64,000 bases of DNA from JBGSUZ01 sp963677505 (GTDB lineage: Bacteria > Bacillota > Clostridia > Peptostreptococcales > Acidaminobacteraceae): assembly GCA_963677505.2 (NCBI GenBank), contig CAXXWB010000004.1:124001-188000 (forward strand), in the 5' to 3' direction. The notes under the pieces are model-generated. The model was not told the DNA's origin. It saw only the letters and a list, made by a program, of their open reading frames with translations, and did not search any database. The position numbers and the translations under genes were made by a program. Positions 9,318-19,226 of the stretch are shown here, in pieces. Each line of letters begins with the position of its first letter. The first letter of the stretch is position 1.

Positions 9318-9740
9318 GTGGACGTTAGAAATTGTATTAATTTTTTGCTAAGTTCTTCCCAAAATACTGTTTTCAAGTATTTTTCAAAAAGGCTATCCGA
9401 ATATGGTATAACACCTTCACAATATGGTGTTTTGAACTGTCTATGGCAGTATGGTGATATAAGTCCATCAAAAATAAGAGAAATTCTAAACCTTGAAGCT
9501 TCTTCCGTATCCGGCATTCTTGATAGGATGCAAAAGAATGAACTTATTGAAAGGCGTATAGATCAAAACAATCAGAGAGCTATCATTGTTTCTCCAACTG
9601 AAAAATCAATGTCTATCAAAGACAATGTTGAAACTATTGTTAATGAAATGAATCAAAAGTTTTTAGACCCTTTCTCAGATGAAGAAAGAAATCTGTTGAA
9701 AAAAATGCTTTTTACAATTATTGAGATGGATAACAACTAA
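9318..9740 (+). CDS. MarR-family transcriptional regulator
   Basis: 140-residue winged-helix regulator. It starts at a GTG preceded by AAAGAGGTG. Features are an N-terminal dimerisation helix, the recognition region SEYGITPSQYGVLNCLWQ…SPSKIREILNLEASSVSGIL, and the wing with RRIDQNNQRAIIVSPTEK, typical of MarR proteins. It faces away from the YhdH-type oxidoreductase gene, the usual arrangement for a repressor controlling itself and its neighbour. An intrinsic terminator follows immediately. Confidence 0.9.
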   Translation: MDVRNCINFLLSSSQNTVFKYFSKRLSEYGITPSQYGVLNCLWQYGDISPSKIREILNLEASSVSGILDRMQKNELIERRIDQNNQRAIIVSPTEKSMSIKDNVETIVNEMNQKFLDPFSDEERNLLKKMLFTIIEMDNN

Positions 9741-9777
9741 AAAGGATATGAGAGCATCTGTTCTCATATCCTTTTAT
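9740..9777 (+). terminator. Intrinsic terminator after the MarR gene
   Basis: Stem AAAAGGATATGAGA/TCTCATATCCTTTT with an 8-base loop and trailing TATT. It closely resembles the hairpin at 15342-15376 after the methyltransferase gene, so the two terminators look homologous. Confidence 0.85.
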
Positions 9778-9845
9778 TACCATCCTATTTATACCAAAAT
9801 ATGTAGTATTATAAGTGTTAATCACTCATAAAATTGAGGGTCCCA

Positions 9846-9886
9846 CATACAAAAGCCACTGAATGTCATCTGTACATTCAATGGCT
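9846..9886 (-). terminator. Probable terminator at the end of the yhcG transcript
   Basis: Stem AGCCATTGAATGT/ACATTCAGTGGCT (minus-strand orientation, one mismatch) followed by TTTTGT. It lies downstream of the YhcG-family gene and remnant B. Confidence 0.7.
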
Positions 9887-9909
9887 CTAACTATTGATTT
9901 TACTACACT

Positions 9910-10020
9910 TTATCGTTTCTCAAGCTTCACCACACACTCAACATGCCTTGAGTAGACAAAAAAGATGTCGTGAAGACCCATAGATTCCTTGGCGGATGAG
10001 CGTTTTTTACATTCAAGCAT
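9910..10020 (-). pseudogene. 3'-end remnant B (36-codon ORF) related to remnant A
   Basis: Open from an ATG at 10020, 2 bases after the stop of the YhcG-family gene, to TAA at 9910. The peptide MLECKKRSSAKESMGLHDIF, then FVYSRHVECVVKLEKR, is the sister of remnant A. No ribosome binding site precedes the ATG, so it is probably not translated on its own. A very small genuine protein translated by coupling to the upstream stop cannot be excluded. Confidence 0.45.
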
Positions 10021-10022
10021 TA

Positions 10023-11039
10023 TTATTCTTCGCCCATGTCATTCATTACTGATTGAACTTGCTGAATTAACTCTTCCTTATTTGGGATATAGTAAACATA
10101 CTTCGATGCAAAAATTTGGTTTTCAAGCCCACCAAGTGCATATTCTGCAACAATCTCAGAAGTGTCTGCACAAAGAATTATGCCTATTGGTTTATCATCT
10201 CCTTCATCATTCACCTCATTGGCATAATAATTAACATACATGTTCATTTGTCCAATGTTTTCTGGTTTAAGACTCCCCATTTTTAAATCTATTAAAACAT
10301 ATGCCTTTAATATTTTATTATAAAAAACCATATCCACATAATAATGAGTATTCCCTAAGGTAATTCTCTGTTGCGAGCCTACAAACATAAACCCACGTCC
10401 TAGCTCAAGAAGGAATTTTTCAATTTTTATAATCAATGCCTTTTCTAAATCTTTTTCAAGCATTGGTTTATTTTCTGGAATGCCTAAGAATTCAAATACA
10501 TAAGGATCTTTCAATATGTCATTTGGTCTGTTGTATTGTACCCCTTGATTTGCCAATGCAAGAACTTTTTCCTTATTTCCACTTCCATTAGAAAGTAAAA
10601 GTCTCTCAAATAAAGATGTCTCAATCTGTCTTTTTAATTCACGCACGGACCAACTAGAGTTAATTGATTCTTGCTGATAAAATGATCTTGCTTGTTTATC
10701 TGATACATTTAGAAGTTCACAATAATGAGACCAGCTCAATTTAACAGACAGTGTCTGTTGATTTTCATATTCGAGATAAAATCTTCTCATATACTGTAGA
10801 TTTGAGACTGAAAAGCCTTTACCAAGCTCATTAGTCAATTCTTTAGATAACGACTTTAACAATTGCTTTCCATATTCAGCCTTTTGCAAACCTGCTTGTT
10901 CATTTTCTACAATAATTTTACCAATATTCCAATAGGCTAATAAAAGTTCATTGTTTACAGTTCTAGTAACTTTTTCTCTTGCCTCAGTTAAAACTTGTTT
11001 TATTTCATTTATAATTGATTGATTTTGAAGCTTCAACAC
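10023..11039 (-). CDS. YhcG-family (DUF1016) PDDEXK nuclease-like protein
   Basis: 338 residues, the common length for YhcG/DUF1016 proteins. The N-terminal DUF1016 half shows LLAYWNIGKIIVENEQ, GFSVSNLQYMRRFYLEYE and SWSHYCELLNV. The C-terminal half has a PDDEXK nuclease fold, with YYVDMVFYNKILKAYVLIDLKMG carrying the D…(D/E)xK pattern and the downstream NIGQMNMYVNYYANEV. The family is found in accessory and defence islands and its substrate is not settled. Here it follows a TOTE-type primase-helicase gene on the same strand, 15 bases after it, so the two are probably co-transcribed. Confidence 0.87.
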   Translation of the reverse strand: MLKLQNQSIINEIKQVLTEAREKVTRTVNNELLLAYWNIGKIIVENEQAGLQKAEYGKQLLKSLSKELTNELGKGFSVSNLQYMRRFYLEYENQQTLSVKLSWSHYCELLNVSDKQARSFYQQESINSSWSVRELKRQIETSLFERLLLSNGSGNKEKVLALANQGVQYNRPNDILKDPYVFEFLGIPENKPMLEKDLEKALIIKIEKFLLELGRGFMFVGSQQRITLGNTHYYVDMVFYNKILKAYVLIDLKMGSLKPENIGQMNMYVNYYANEVNDEGDDKPIGIILCADTSEIVAEYALGGLENQIFASKYVYYIPNKEELIQQVQSVMNDMGEE

Positions 11040-11054
11040 TTGAATTCACATCCT

Positions 11055-13926
11055 TTACAATTCCAATATTTTATTTTCCATAGATAAGCCTTCAATTGCA
11101 CCAATCAGTTCATTCGCTAATTCCTCATCCTCAAGACGGATCAATGAATTTTCATTATAACTTCCGCCCAAAATATCAATGCCGCCATACCAAATTACTT
11201 TATTGTCAACAATCATAAATTTGTAACGGTTCTTAGGTATCTGAATAACCTGGATACCTTCTTTTTCTATGTCATTAATAAATTCTTCAATATAGAGCCT
11301 GTGCTTCTGTTCATATTCATCAAGATTCTTGATACATAAAACAATTCGCGTTCCCATTCTGTACTTTTCAATTAGTATGCTCTTAATGGCATTAATCTTT
11401 TTCTTCTGAAGAAAGGGACTTGAAATAAGTATGTTTTTATCCGAATCTCCGATGTCTTTAATCACATGTTCAAAATAGTTTGCCTCATCATAAATTCCAT
11501 TTTCTATGTTGAATTCAGTTCCATTAGACCTTATGCTATATCCGACCGAGCGATATGCCGTAAGTCTTTTATGGTACATCCTTTCAAGCACCGGTATATG
11601 TACATCTACATAATCGTATATTAAAACTTCCTCTTTGCCCTCAAAATTTCTGTGAAGTCTTCCTGCATACTGAGCAATTGTTCCCTTCCAAGCAATAGGC
11701 ATTGCCATAAATAATGTATCAAGTCGTGCTTCATCAAAACCTTCGCCAATCAATTTACCTGTTGCTATGATCACAAATCGTTCATTCTCTTCTAATGCTC
11801 TAATCTTCCTAAGAGATTCTTTTCTTTCGCTTGTTTTTTAGAACCCCCGATAAAACAATGACTTTAAAATCTTTACCCGACATTAAGTTTACCAATTGCT
11901 CGATATGAGTTGTTCTTTCAGTCAAAATCAGTGGATTTCTACCCACTTCTATAGCACGAATTACATCAGACACAATCAGTTCGTTCCGATAGCTGCTTTC
12001 ACAAATATGTTGATAAACTTCTGTAATGTGCCAATCTTCGTGATTTTTATACAGTGGCATTCTAGTGCTTGTGAACCTCGGAACTACAAAGTGTTCAAAG
12101 TCCCTTTTCTTGGCCTCCTGCTTAGCATCAACCTTGTATCGGATAGGTCCTAAGTGCATGAAAATTATTGGATGATGGCCATCTTTCCGTATAGGTGTTG
12201 CAGTGAGTCCGTACACATACTCGGCATCTGTAGCACTTAAAATCCGACTAAAATTTGTGGCAGAAATATGGTGGCACTCATCTACAATAACAAGTCCATA
12301 CTGATTGATCATTTTCTTTATGCTTTTATCCGCCTCAAACATAGACTGCATAATCGCAATATCAATAATTCCATTAATAGTATTCTTTCCACCACCGAGT
12401 TGTCCTATTATCAAACTGTTTTTTCTTCGTTTTTCAACGAATTCATCAACTACTAAAAATTGTTCTAACCGCTCTTTCCACTGAGCTGCTAGCTCTTTGG
12501 TATGGACTAATATCAAAGTAGAACACTTTTTATCCGCAATTAATTTCGCTCCAATGACTGTCTTTCCAAACCCAGTTGTAGCAGATAATACGCCATCTCT
12601 ATTTTCACTTAGTTTTCCTAATGCTTCAATCTGATGAGATGTAAGTTGACCAGTAAAGTCAACTTTTATAGATTTACCTTCGTTTCTTTCATCTATCATT
12701 GTGTATTTGACACCAGCAGAAATCAGCGTATCCACTAAAATGGTTTCTACGCCTCGAGGTAAAATGATGTTGTTAAAATCTTCATCGTAAAGAACTGTAA
12801 CTCGAGGCGTTCCAAATGTTGACTGACGCATTGCTTGTTTCGCATAGAACTCTGGATTTGCATAAGTCGCTAGTCTTTTCATTGAAAACAAAGCTTTTGG
12901 AGACATCCCTGATTTAGATATTACAAGCCCTTTGCTTCTCATAATTATGACTGTTTCAGGAAAATCGCTTGTAGCAATTGATTTCAATTTTGATTCTCTA
13001 ACTAATACTTCATTCTCATCGCTTGTTTGTATTGGCACTTCGAGCTTACAGAATCTTATTAAAAACTCTTCAGAAATTCTTTTCACTTGTGATAAATAGT
13101 GCCACTGATCCTCTATCTCATTCAAGTCTGCATCAATAAACACTGAATTACCTTTATCTCTTGCTTCTTTTTGTAAAGGAAGTGCAATAAGACTTCCAAA
13201 GCCATCTTTTTGTAAAAAGTCCTGACTTGGAAATAGTCGGTCATAGGAATCAAACTTAATACTGCCACACTCTTGCATAGCAAGATTTAAAATTATCATT
13301 CCAAATTTCCTTGCAAGAGATGCTTTCATTTCTGCCTCAAAAAAGAACCACAGGTGACAGCCCTGTCCCGAACGAGAGCGCTCAGCATATACAGGAATAT
13401 CATTGTCATTACAAACCTTCATAACAACTTTTATGTCTTCACCCCATGTTGACTCATCAAAATCCATTGCAAGAAGAAAACACGTATCCTTTGTCGTCAT
13501 TGGATAGAGGCCTAACACATACTTTCCTGATAAATGATTCTTTATCTGCTCTTCATCTAGTGGTGCAAACTGACTGTTTTTACACTCAGTGCATTTTATC
13601 TTAGGCTTATTGCAAATCCCAGACTTAAAATCGTTATAGCAATAAGGCGAGTAACCTGGCTTTTTTTTCCATCTCTTTGCACATACATCTGATCTTCCTC
13701 TAAACAATGATAAAAACAATTCGATTTTATCTTTATTTGAGCTGCTTTGAGTAAGCAAGCTTGCAGGCATTTCAGAAAATTCTTCTGACGAAAACTTTGC
13801 ATCAGTACAATAACGCTCTGGTGTTTCAGATACGAATTTAATTTTAAGTTGCTGAAGTTCTTCTTTCAACCGTTTGTTTTCTGCTTCAAGAATTAAATAT
13901 TTATTATAAAGCTCTTCATATTTCAT
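11055..13926 (-). pseudogene. TOTE-type primase (AEP)–helicase–PLD protein, interrupted by frameshift(s)
   Basis: Two reading frames (13926-11809, 705 codons; 11774-11055, 239 codons) together make one ~957-residue protein. Order: coiled coil (1-30); archaeo-eukaryotic-type primase domain with cysteines (KIKCTECKNSQFAP), MDFDES, GCHLWFFF and FPSQD; SF2 helicase with Walker A-like ATTGFGKTV, DECHH and YGLTATP; then, in the second frame, helicase motif VI QYAGRLHR and a phospholipase-D-like domain ending near the stop. The break lies at homopolymers: GGGGG at 11844-11848 and AAAA at 11820-11823 on the coding strand. One base missing at each would restore the frame through a KKQAKE-type stretch, on comparison with the conserved family pattern. 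It could be a real pseudogene or an assembly error. Confidence 0.82.
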
Positions 13927-14045
13927 TCATCCACCACACCTGTTTATTAATCACTATACTCAACCAAAACCACACTTTTATTATACCATAGCAACATATT
14001 TGAAATTAGTCCTTGAGAACCTTTCTTAGCAATCAAATTTGAACG

Positions 14046-15290
14046 TCAATTATTGATTATCGACGCCTCACCATTCTTCCATCTAACAACAATATAATTT
14101 TGATAAACGCTAATCTGCTCAATCCTGTCCCTTATAATAGTTTCATCATACACTCCACCAACGACTGTACTAGCCAACTTTTCCTTAATCCACTCCTCAT
14201 TTATAGTCGGCGACACCGCACACGCCTCTTTCCCTTTCTCAATTCTAGTCGCACATCTCCAAACAACTTTCCCTCTTTCAGTTCTTCTTCGATAAGAAGC
14301 ACCACAATCACCACATACCAAAAGATTTCCTATAAAATATTTCCCATTGTATTTGCTATCACTCGGACTTACTGTGCCATCTTCATGACGAACCACTCTT
14401 GACCGCTTAGCCATTTCTTTCTGAACACTTTCAAAAACTTCTGCAGTAACAATTGCAGGATGACTTTCACTTACAAAATATTGAGTTCTCTGACCTGTAT
14501 TTTTCATTTTCTTACCTGTCATAAAATCTTCTGTAAAAGTCTTTTGAAGAAGTGTATCCCCTTTGTATTTCTCATTCTTAAGCATTTTCTGAATAGTGGT
14601 TGTATCCCAAGTATCTTTGCCAGTAACGGTTTTAATGTCCATCGATTCCAAATACACTTTAATCTGTCCAAGTGTTAATCCTTGTAAATACACTTCAAAT
14701 ATCTTTCTAACAACTTCAGCTTGCTCAGGCACAATGACAATTTCACAATCAACGCAGGTATATCCCATGAAGTTCTTGTACTTCTTGAAAACATCACCCT
14801 TTTCGAACTTTCTCTGAAATCCCCATTGAATATTTTCACTGATGTTTCTGCTTTCGTCTTGTGCAAGCATACTGCGAAGAGTGATCTCAAATTCTTTATC
14901 TTGTTTGATTGAATCCAGTTTTTCATTTTCAAAATGCATATTAATTCCTCGCTCTCTTAGAAATCTTATAATTTTTAATAACTCCAATGTATCTCTAGAA
15001 ACCCTGCTGATTGACTTAGTTAATATGTAATCAACCTTTCCTCTTTTAGCTTTTCTTAATAAAGCATCTAGCCCTGTTCGTCCCGTACGTCTTAAGCCAC
15101 TTCCAATGTCATAAAACACACCAACAAAAATCCAATCGGGGCAGCTTTCAATCATGTTCATATAAGTCGCTATTTGAATTTCTAGGCTACTGAGTTGAAT
15201 TGGTCCCGAAGTGCTAACTCTGCAATAAGCCGCTACTCTAAGCTTTCTATATTCAATTGGCTTTGCTGGAATGTAGCGGATTATTTTCAT
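14046..15290 (-). CDS. Large serine recombinase (site-specific integrase)
   Basis: 414 residues. An N-terminal resolvase domain has the catalytic serine in AAYCRVST, the Arg motifs (GSGLRRTGRTGLDALL) and ISRVSRDTLE. A recombinase DNA-binding domain follows, then a zinc ribbon CGDCGASYRRRTERG…WRCATRIEKGKEAC. A C-terminal coiled coil is short or absent. Such enzymes move phages, integrative elements and cassettes. It lies between the primase-helicase and the methyltransferase and is the likely mover of the 9.9-15.3 kb island. No clear attachment-site repeat was identified. Confidence 0.92.
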   Translation of the reverse strand: MKIIRYIPAKPIEYRKLRVAAYCRVSTSGPIQLSSLEIQIATYMNMIESCPDWIFVGVFYDIGSGLRRTGRTGLDALLRKAKRGKVDYILTKSISRVSRDTLELLKIIRFLRERGINMHFENEKLDSIKQDKEFEITLRSMLAQDESRNISENIQWGFQRKFEKGDVFKKYKNFMGYTCVDCEIVIVPEQAEVVRKIFEVYLQGLTLGQIKVYLESMDIKTVTGKDTWDTTTIQKMLKNEKYKGDTLLQKTFTEDFMTGKKMKNTGQRTQYFVSESHPAIVTAEVFESVQKEMAKRSRVVRHEDGTVSPSDSKYNGKYFIGNLLVCGDCGASYRRRTERGKVVWRCATRIEKGKEACAVSPTINEEWIKEKLASTVVGGVYDETIIRDRIEQISVYQNYIVVRWKNGEASIINN

Positions 15291-15341
15291 CTATTCTTCA
15301 CCTTGCTCTCATATCGTTAACTATTTTGACTTCGATGCAAT

Positions 15342-15376
15342 AAAAAAGGACATGAAAGCATCTACTCTCATATCCT
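15342..15376 (-). terminator. Intrinsic terminator after the RlmD-type gene
   Basis: Minus-strand stem AAGGATATGAGAG/CTTTCATGTCCTT (G·U tolerated) followed by TTTTATT. It is homologous in sequence to the terminator at 9740-9777. Confidence 0.82.
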
Positions 15377-15409
15377 TGATTATTGCATATTAGTCTCTAG
15401 TCATTTATT

Positions 15410-16782
15410 TTAGCCGTTTTTACGATGCAACAGGACTACGGCTTCCACGTGACTCGTCATAGGAAACTGATCCACAGGCTGGACCTTCACAACCTCATAA
15501 GTACCACTTTCGCACAGAATCTTCAAATCTCTCGCCAAAGTAGAAGGCTTACAAGAAACATAAACAATCTTCTCAGGTGCAAGCTCTAAGACCGCATTTA
15601 AAAGTTCAAGTTCGCATCCTTTGCGGGGTGGGTCAACCACTACCACATCTGCCTTATAACCCTCTGCATACAATTTAGGAAGAACTTCTTCTGCTTTTCC
15701 AACGACAAATTCACAGTTGTCATAACCATTGCGAGTGGCATTGGCTTTTGCGTCTTCAATAGACTCTTGAATCACTTCAATTCCAATAACTTTCTTAGCT
15801 TTTTCAGCTAAGAACAAAGAAATCGTCCCAATCCCACAGTAAATATCAAAGACCGTCTCATGACCTTTAAGGTCAGCAAACTCTAGGGCTTTTCCATAAA
15901 GAATTTCCGTTTGAGATGGGTTCACTTGGAAGAACGACAAGGGGCTAATTTCAAATTTCAATTTGCCAATTTGATCTTCAATGGTTTCTGAACCTGCAAT
16001 CACTCTATTTTTAAAACCTAAAACACGGTTGCCCTTAGAAGTATTTTCGTTTAAAATCAAAGACTTAATTTCTGGCACCGCTTCTAATAATCTGTCTCGT
16101 AAAATAGATTCCTTTGGCAGTTCCGCACCATTCACCACCAGTACCACCATAACCCCACCTAAAGCTTCGCTATGGCGAATCATTACATGACGGAGTAAAC
16201 CTTTATGGTCTTTTTCATCGTATATTTTAATTTTGAACTCTGTAACAAAGTCTCTAATCGTCTGATTAATACGAACATGAAGCTCATTTTGAAGCAAGCA
16301 GTCCTGAATGTCTACCACTTTATGAGACGCTTTCTCAAAGAATCCAATTTCCGTTCCATTTTTTACCAGCCGCAACAGGATACTGGCCTTTGTTTCTATA
16401 TCTTAAAGGATTTTTCATGCCGATGATTGGTTCAACCGTCACATCTGTAAAGCCGCCAATTCTAGCAATCGCGTCTTTAACTACCTTTTCTTTATAACCA
16501 AGTTGTCCTAATAAATAGTCCATGTTCATAATTTGACAGCCACCGCATTTTCTAAAATGGGGACAAGGCGGTTCCACTCTAAAAGGAGACTCCTTAATCA
16601 TTTTTACAACTTTTGCCCATGGCATAGTTCTTTTTAACCGACTGGATTTTAACTTTAACCGTATCGCCAATAATACCGCCGTTGACAAAAATGGTCAATC
16701 CTTCATATCGGCCAATCCCTTCGCCACTTTCTCCTAAATCCGTTATCTCTACTTGTACAATCTGGTCCTTTTCTACAGACAC
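15410..16782 (-). pseudogene. rlmD: 23S rRNA (uracil-5-)-methyltransferase, RlmD/RlmCD type, with two frameshifts
   Basis: Three overlapping frames (16782-16594, 16688-16335, 16375-15410) join into one ~457-residue SAM-dependent m5U methyltransferase, normal family length. Order: TRAM domain (VEITDLGESGEGIGRYEGL); Fe-S cysteines CPHFRKCGGCQ; the family core with YRNKGQYP; SAM motif FDIYCGIGTISLFLA; VVDPPRKGCE; catalytic VSCKPSTLARD; and ending FPMTSHVEAVVLL. The breaks sit at runs with one extra A on the coding strand: four A's at 16611-16614 and six at 16359-16364. Removing one A at each restores MGKVVKM and AAGKNGTEIGF. All catalytic motifs are intact, so sequencing error is a serious possibility. 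Confidence 0.9.
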
Positions 16783-16943
16783 AATAAATCCCTCCTATTT
16801 TTCAGTTACCTCACAACCTAAGAATTCTATCCGATATTCGGTAACAAATCAAGTTAATTACGCAGTTTTAAGTAGTAATAGTACAATTTTTATTTTATAA
16901 TTAATTGTACACTGACCTTTAATACCCTTTAGGAGGGAATTTT

Positions 16944-18314
16944 ATGAAATATATCATCAATGTGTTGCTCTTCCTTATAATGATTTATTCTTTAACCGTC
17001 ATGCCAATTGACATGAAAGCGCTACAAGTAGACGTTTCATGGGAAAAATATAAAGCTATTGAAGAAAAGAAGGAAACTGAAAAACAGCAGACTGAAATTG
17101 AAGAAACCGTAAAAGAGAGTACTTATCAATTAAAATATGAAGGCGCTTCCTACCTGTTCAATCCAAGCCAAATGGCTTTAACCCTTTCAGGAGACGAAAA
17201 GCTTTCAGATCTTCAGTCCGATGTCGTTGGTAAAATGACATTTGAATGGACTAATACCAGTTCTGGAGATGTACAAGTTCTTTCCGTACCACCAGAAGCC
17301 ATCAAAGTCGGCGCCATTTCAGGCACGAATATTACCAGTTTGCCAATCACCATCAATTTAGCTTCACTGACACAACTTTCTGACGGACAGTATAACTTAA
17401 AAATCAATTCTGCCTCTGAACTGACAAAAGCTAGTAGCAGTCCTGAAGTAGCCGTTACTTGGATTAAGAAGTCTACCTATACACCTTATACAGGCACTGG
17501 CTTTGGAAAGTATATACCTGTAAGCGTCTACTATCCTACAGCAGATGCTACACAATTTATCCCAATAACAGAAAGCTTCTCGAATAGTAAAACACTCAGA
17601 AAAATTGCTAACTTCTTATATACAGGTCAAACTGAGAATGCAGCTCTTAAAACAGGACAACTGATTCCTAGAGTAAGGACCATAAAATTAACCAGTGGCG
17701 TTTTGAGTCTTTACTTTACCAGCGCCGACATAGAAACGGCAAAAGCTAATGGTCTTACCCCTGTTCAAATGACAGACATCCTCACGAAAACCTATTTCAG
17801 TGTGGACTATCTTAAGGAAATCAAGCTATATGTCGACAATAAACCCGCCGATTTAAATCTTGTTATCGGCCCAGTAGCACCAACGCCAATCGTTAAAACC
17901 GCATCTTCTCCAGAAATTTACCCACTTACAGCTGTGGGAAACACATTATTGTTTACACCAACAGCCCATACTTATAGTAGCCTACAAGAACTACTGACAG
18001 GGCTTACAACCGCAGATTCTGCTCTCAAAAATAAGCATACCCTATCACCAATCCCTGCCAATGTGAGCTTAAGTGCTACTGCAGACCCCGCTGACCCCAA
18101 TAAGGTCACCATCGATTTAAAAATTACAGGGATTCTGTACGGCAGTGACCCTAAACTGACTCAAATGATGTTAGACGCCATTGCTCTTAATGTGACTAAA
18201 TCGGGCTTTGCCAAAGAAGTTCTATACACTGTCAATGGTCAACCTGCAGACGTACTCAATACCATTTCCATAAAGGCTCCTTATAAAGTGCCAACCTATA
18301 TTAACGTTAAATAA
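16944..18314 (+). CDS. Secreted protein with two GerMN domains
   Basis: 456 residues. Residues 1-23 form a signal or anchor segment (MKYIINVLLFLIMIYSLTVM), followed by a Glu/Lys-rich linker (EEKKETEKQQTEIEET) and an N-terminal β-rich domain. Two GerMN-like domains follow: ~195-310 (VSVYYPTADATQFIPITESF…GLTPVQMTDILTKTYFSVDYLKEIKLYVDN) and ~325-445. GerMN domains occur in spore-germination/sporulation GerM and in LpqB-type proteins. Ribosome binding site TAGGAGGGA lies 8-9 bases upstream of the ATG. It is transcribed alone, divergent from the methyltransferase, and followed by a strong terminator. Confidence 0.8.
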   Translation: MKYIINVLLFLIMIYSLTVMPIDMKALQVDVSWEKYKAIEEKKETEKQQTEIEETVKESTYQLKYEGASYLFNPSQMALTLSGDEKLSDLQSDVVGKMTFEWTNTSSGDVQVLSVPPEAIKVGAISGTNITSLPITINLASLTQLSDGQYNLKINSASELTKASSSPEVAVTWIKKSTYTPYTGTGFGKYIPVSVYYPTADATQFIPITESFSNSKTLRKIANFLYTGQTENAALKTGQLIPRVRTIKLTSGVLSLYFTSADIETAKANGLTPVQMTDILTKTYFSVDYLKEIKLYVDNKPADLNLVIGPVAPTPIVKTASSPEIYPLTAVGNTLLFTPTAHTYSSLQELLTGLTTADSALKNKHTLSPIPANVSLSATADPADPNKVTIDLKITGILYGSDPKLTQMMLDAIALNVTKSGFAKEVLYTVNGQPADVLNTISIKAPYKVPTYINVK

Positions 18315-18337
18315 AAAGCGACTCATAAATTAGTTAA

Positions 18338-18369
18338 AGCGACTGATCTCTCAGTCGCTCTTCTTTTTT
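18338..18369 (+). terminator. Intrinsic terminator after the GerMN gene
   Basis: Perfect 9-bp stem AGCGACTGA/TCAGTCGCT with a TCTC loop followed by CTTCTTTTTT, 23 bases after the stop codon. Confidence 0.92.
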
Positions 18370-18379
18370 AATAGTCGCT

Positions 18380-19226
18380 TTATTTCGATCGCTTCAATAG
18401 TTCATCTTTCATTCGGTTGAGTCCCAGTTCAAAACGTTTAGAACTCAACTTTGGAAAAGCTCTCACTAGACGTTTATGAGCCGCTCTACTCTTAGCTAAA
18501 AGATCTTTTTGGTTATTTAAAAGTTCCTGAGCCTCAAGTCTATAAGTTTCCATTTTAACCTCTGCATCTTGCTTGTACTCTTCCACTTTACCTTTTATTT
18601 GCTCATTCTTTTCCATTACATTAAGAGTATACTCGGTAATATTCTCGCCTAACTCATCGGAAATATCCTTAAGGCGTTTTGCAATGCCTTGAAGCTGTTC
18701 TAAATGCTTATTCAGCCCAATAACTGCAAAGACGGTAGCTGTGAAATCGCTAGCAAAGATAATTACAGCTGCTATCAACAGGACCCAACCTAGCGCCAAA
18801 GGTAAGGCACCCACCAATACAACCACTGTTGGGTGAATAATACGAATCACGAAGACACAAGCGACTCCCCATATAATAGAAAATGTTAAACAAATATAGC
18901 CATTTACGTTATAAGGCTTATCCGAATAGTCCCACCACTTATTGGCAAACAGTTTTTCTAGAACTAAACCCGTTAGCCATTCTAGTGCAGAGGTTAACAG
19001 GACTGACCCCATAAAACAACAGATAAATTTGATCTGCCACGGGTCTTAAAGCAAAGACCACACCAATAACGCCAAAGCCATAGATTGGGCATACAGGACC
19101 ATTTAGGAAGCCTCGATTAACAAATTCTCCTGTGGTAAAAACGGCATAAACCACTTCCATGCACCAGCCTAAAAAGGCGTAGATCATAAAAAACCATAGA
19201 ATTTGATAGACGTCTATGCCTTGCAT
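18380..19226 (-). pseudogene. Putative ABC-transporter permease-like membrane protein (DUF1113 type), frameshifted
   Basis: Two frames join into one ~282-residue protein. The first (19226-~19005) begins MQGIDVYQILWFFMIYAFLGWCMEV and contains GEFVNRGFLNGPVCPIYGFG, the hallmark of the family annotated as putative ABC transporter permease. The second (to 18380) continues SVLLTSALEWLTGLVLEKLFANKWWDYSDKPYNVNGYICL, further membrane segments and a charged coiled-coil tail. The junction is a CCCC run at 19007-19010 (GGGG on the coding strand). Removing one G restores LLFYGSVLLTSALEWL. The start overlaps the end of the aldo/keto reductase gene by 13 bases, so the two are coupled. True transport activity is unproven for the family. 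Confidence 0.82.

Noticed and set aside
9194..9517. Minus-strand open frame of 107 codons
   Set aside because: Antisense to the MarR gene and its promoter, with no recognisable protein features.
9740..15376. The two similar hairpins as att sites of the serine recombinase
   Set aside because: Both behave as intrinsic terminators of the adjacent genes and are in opposite functional orientation. The similarity is explained by terminator symmetry, although island-edge duplication was considered.
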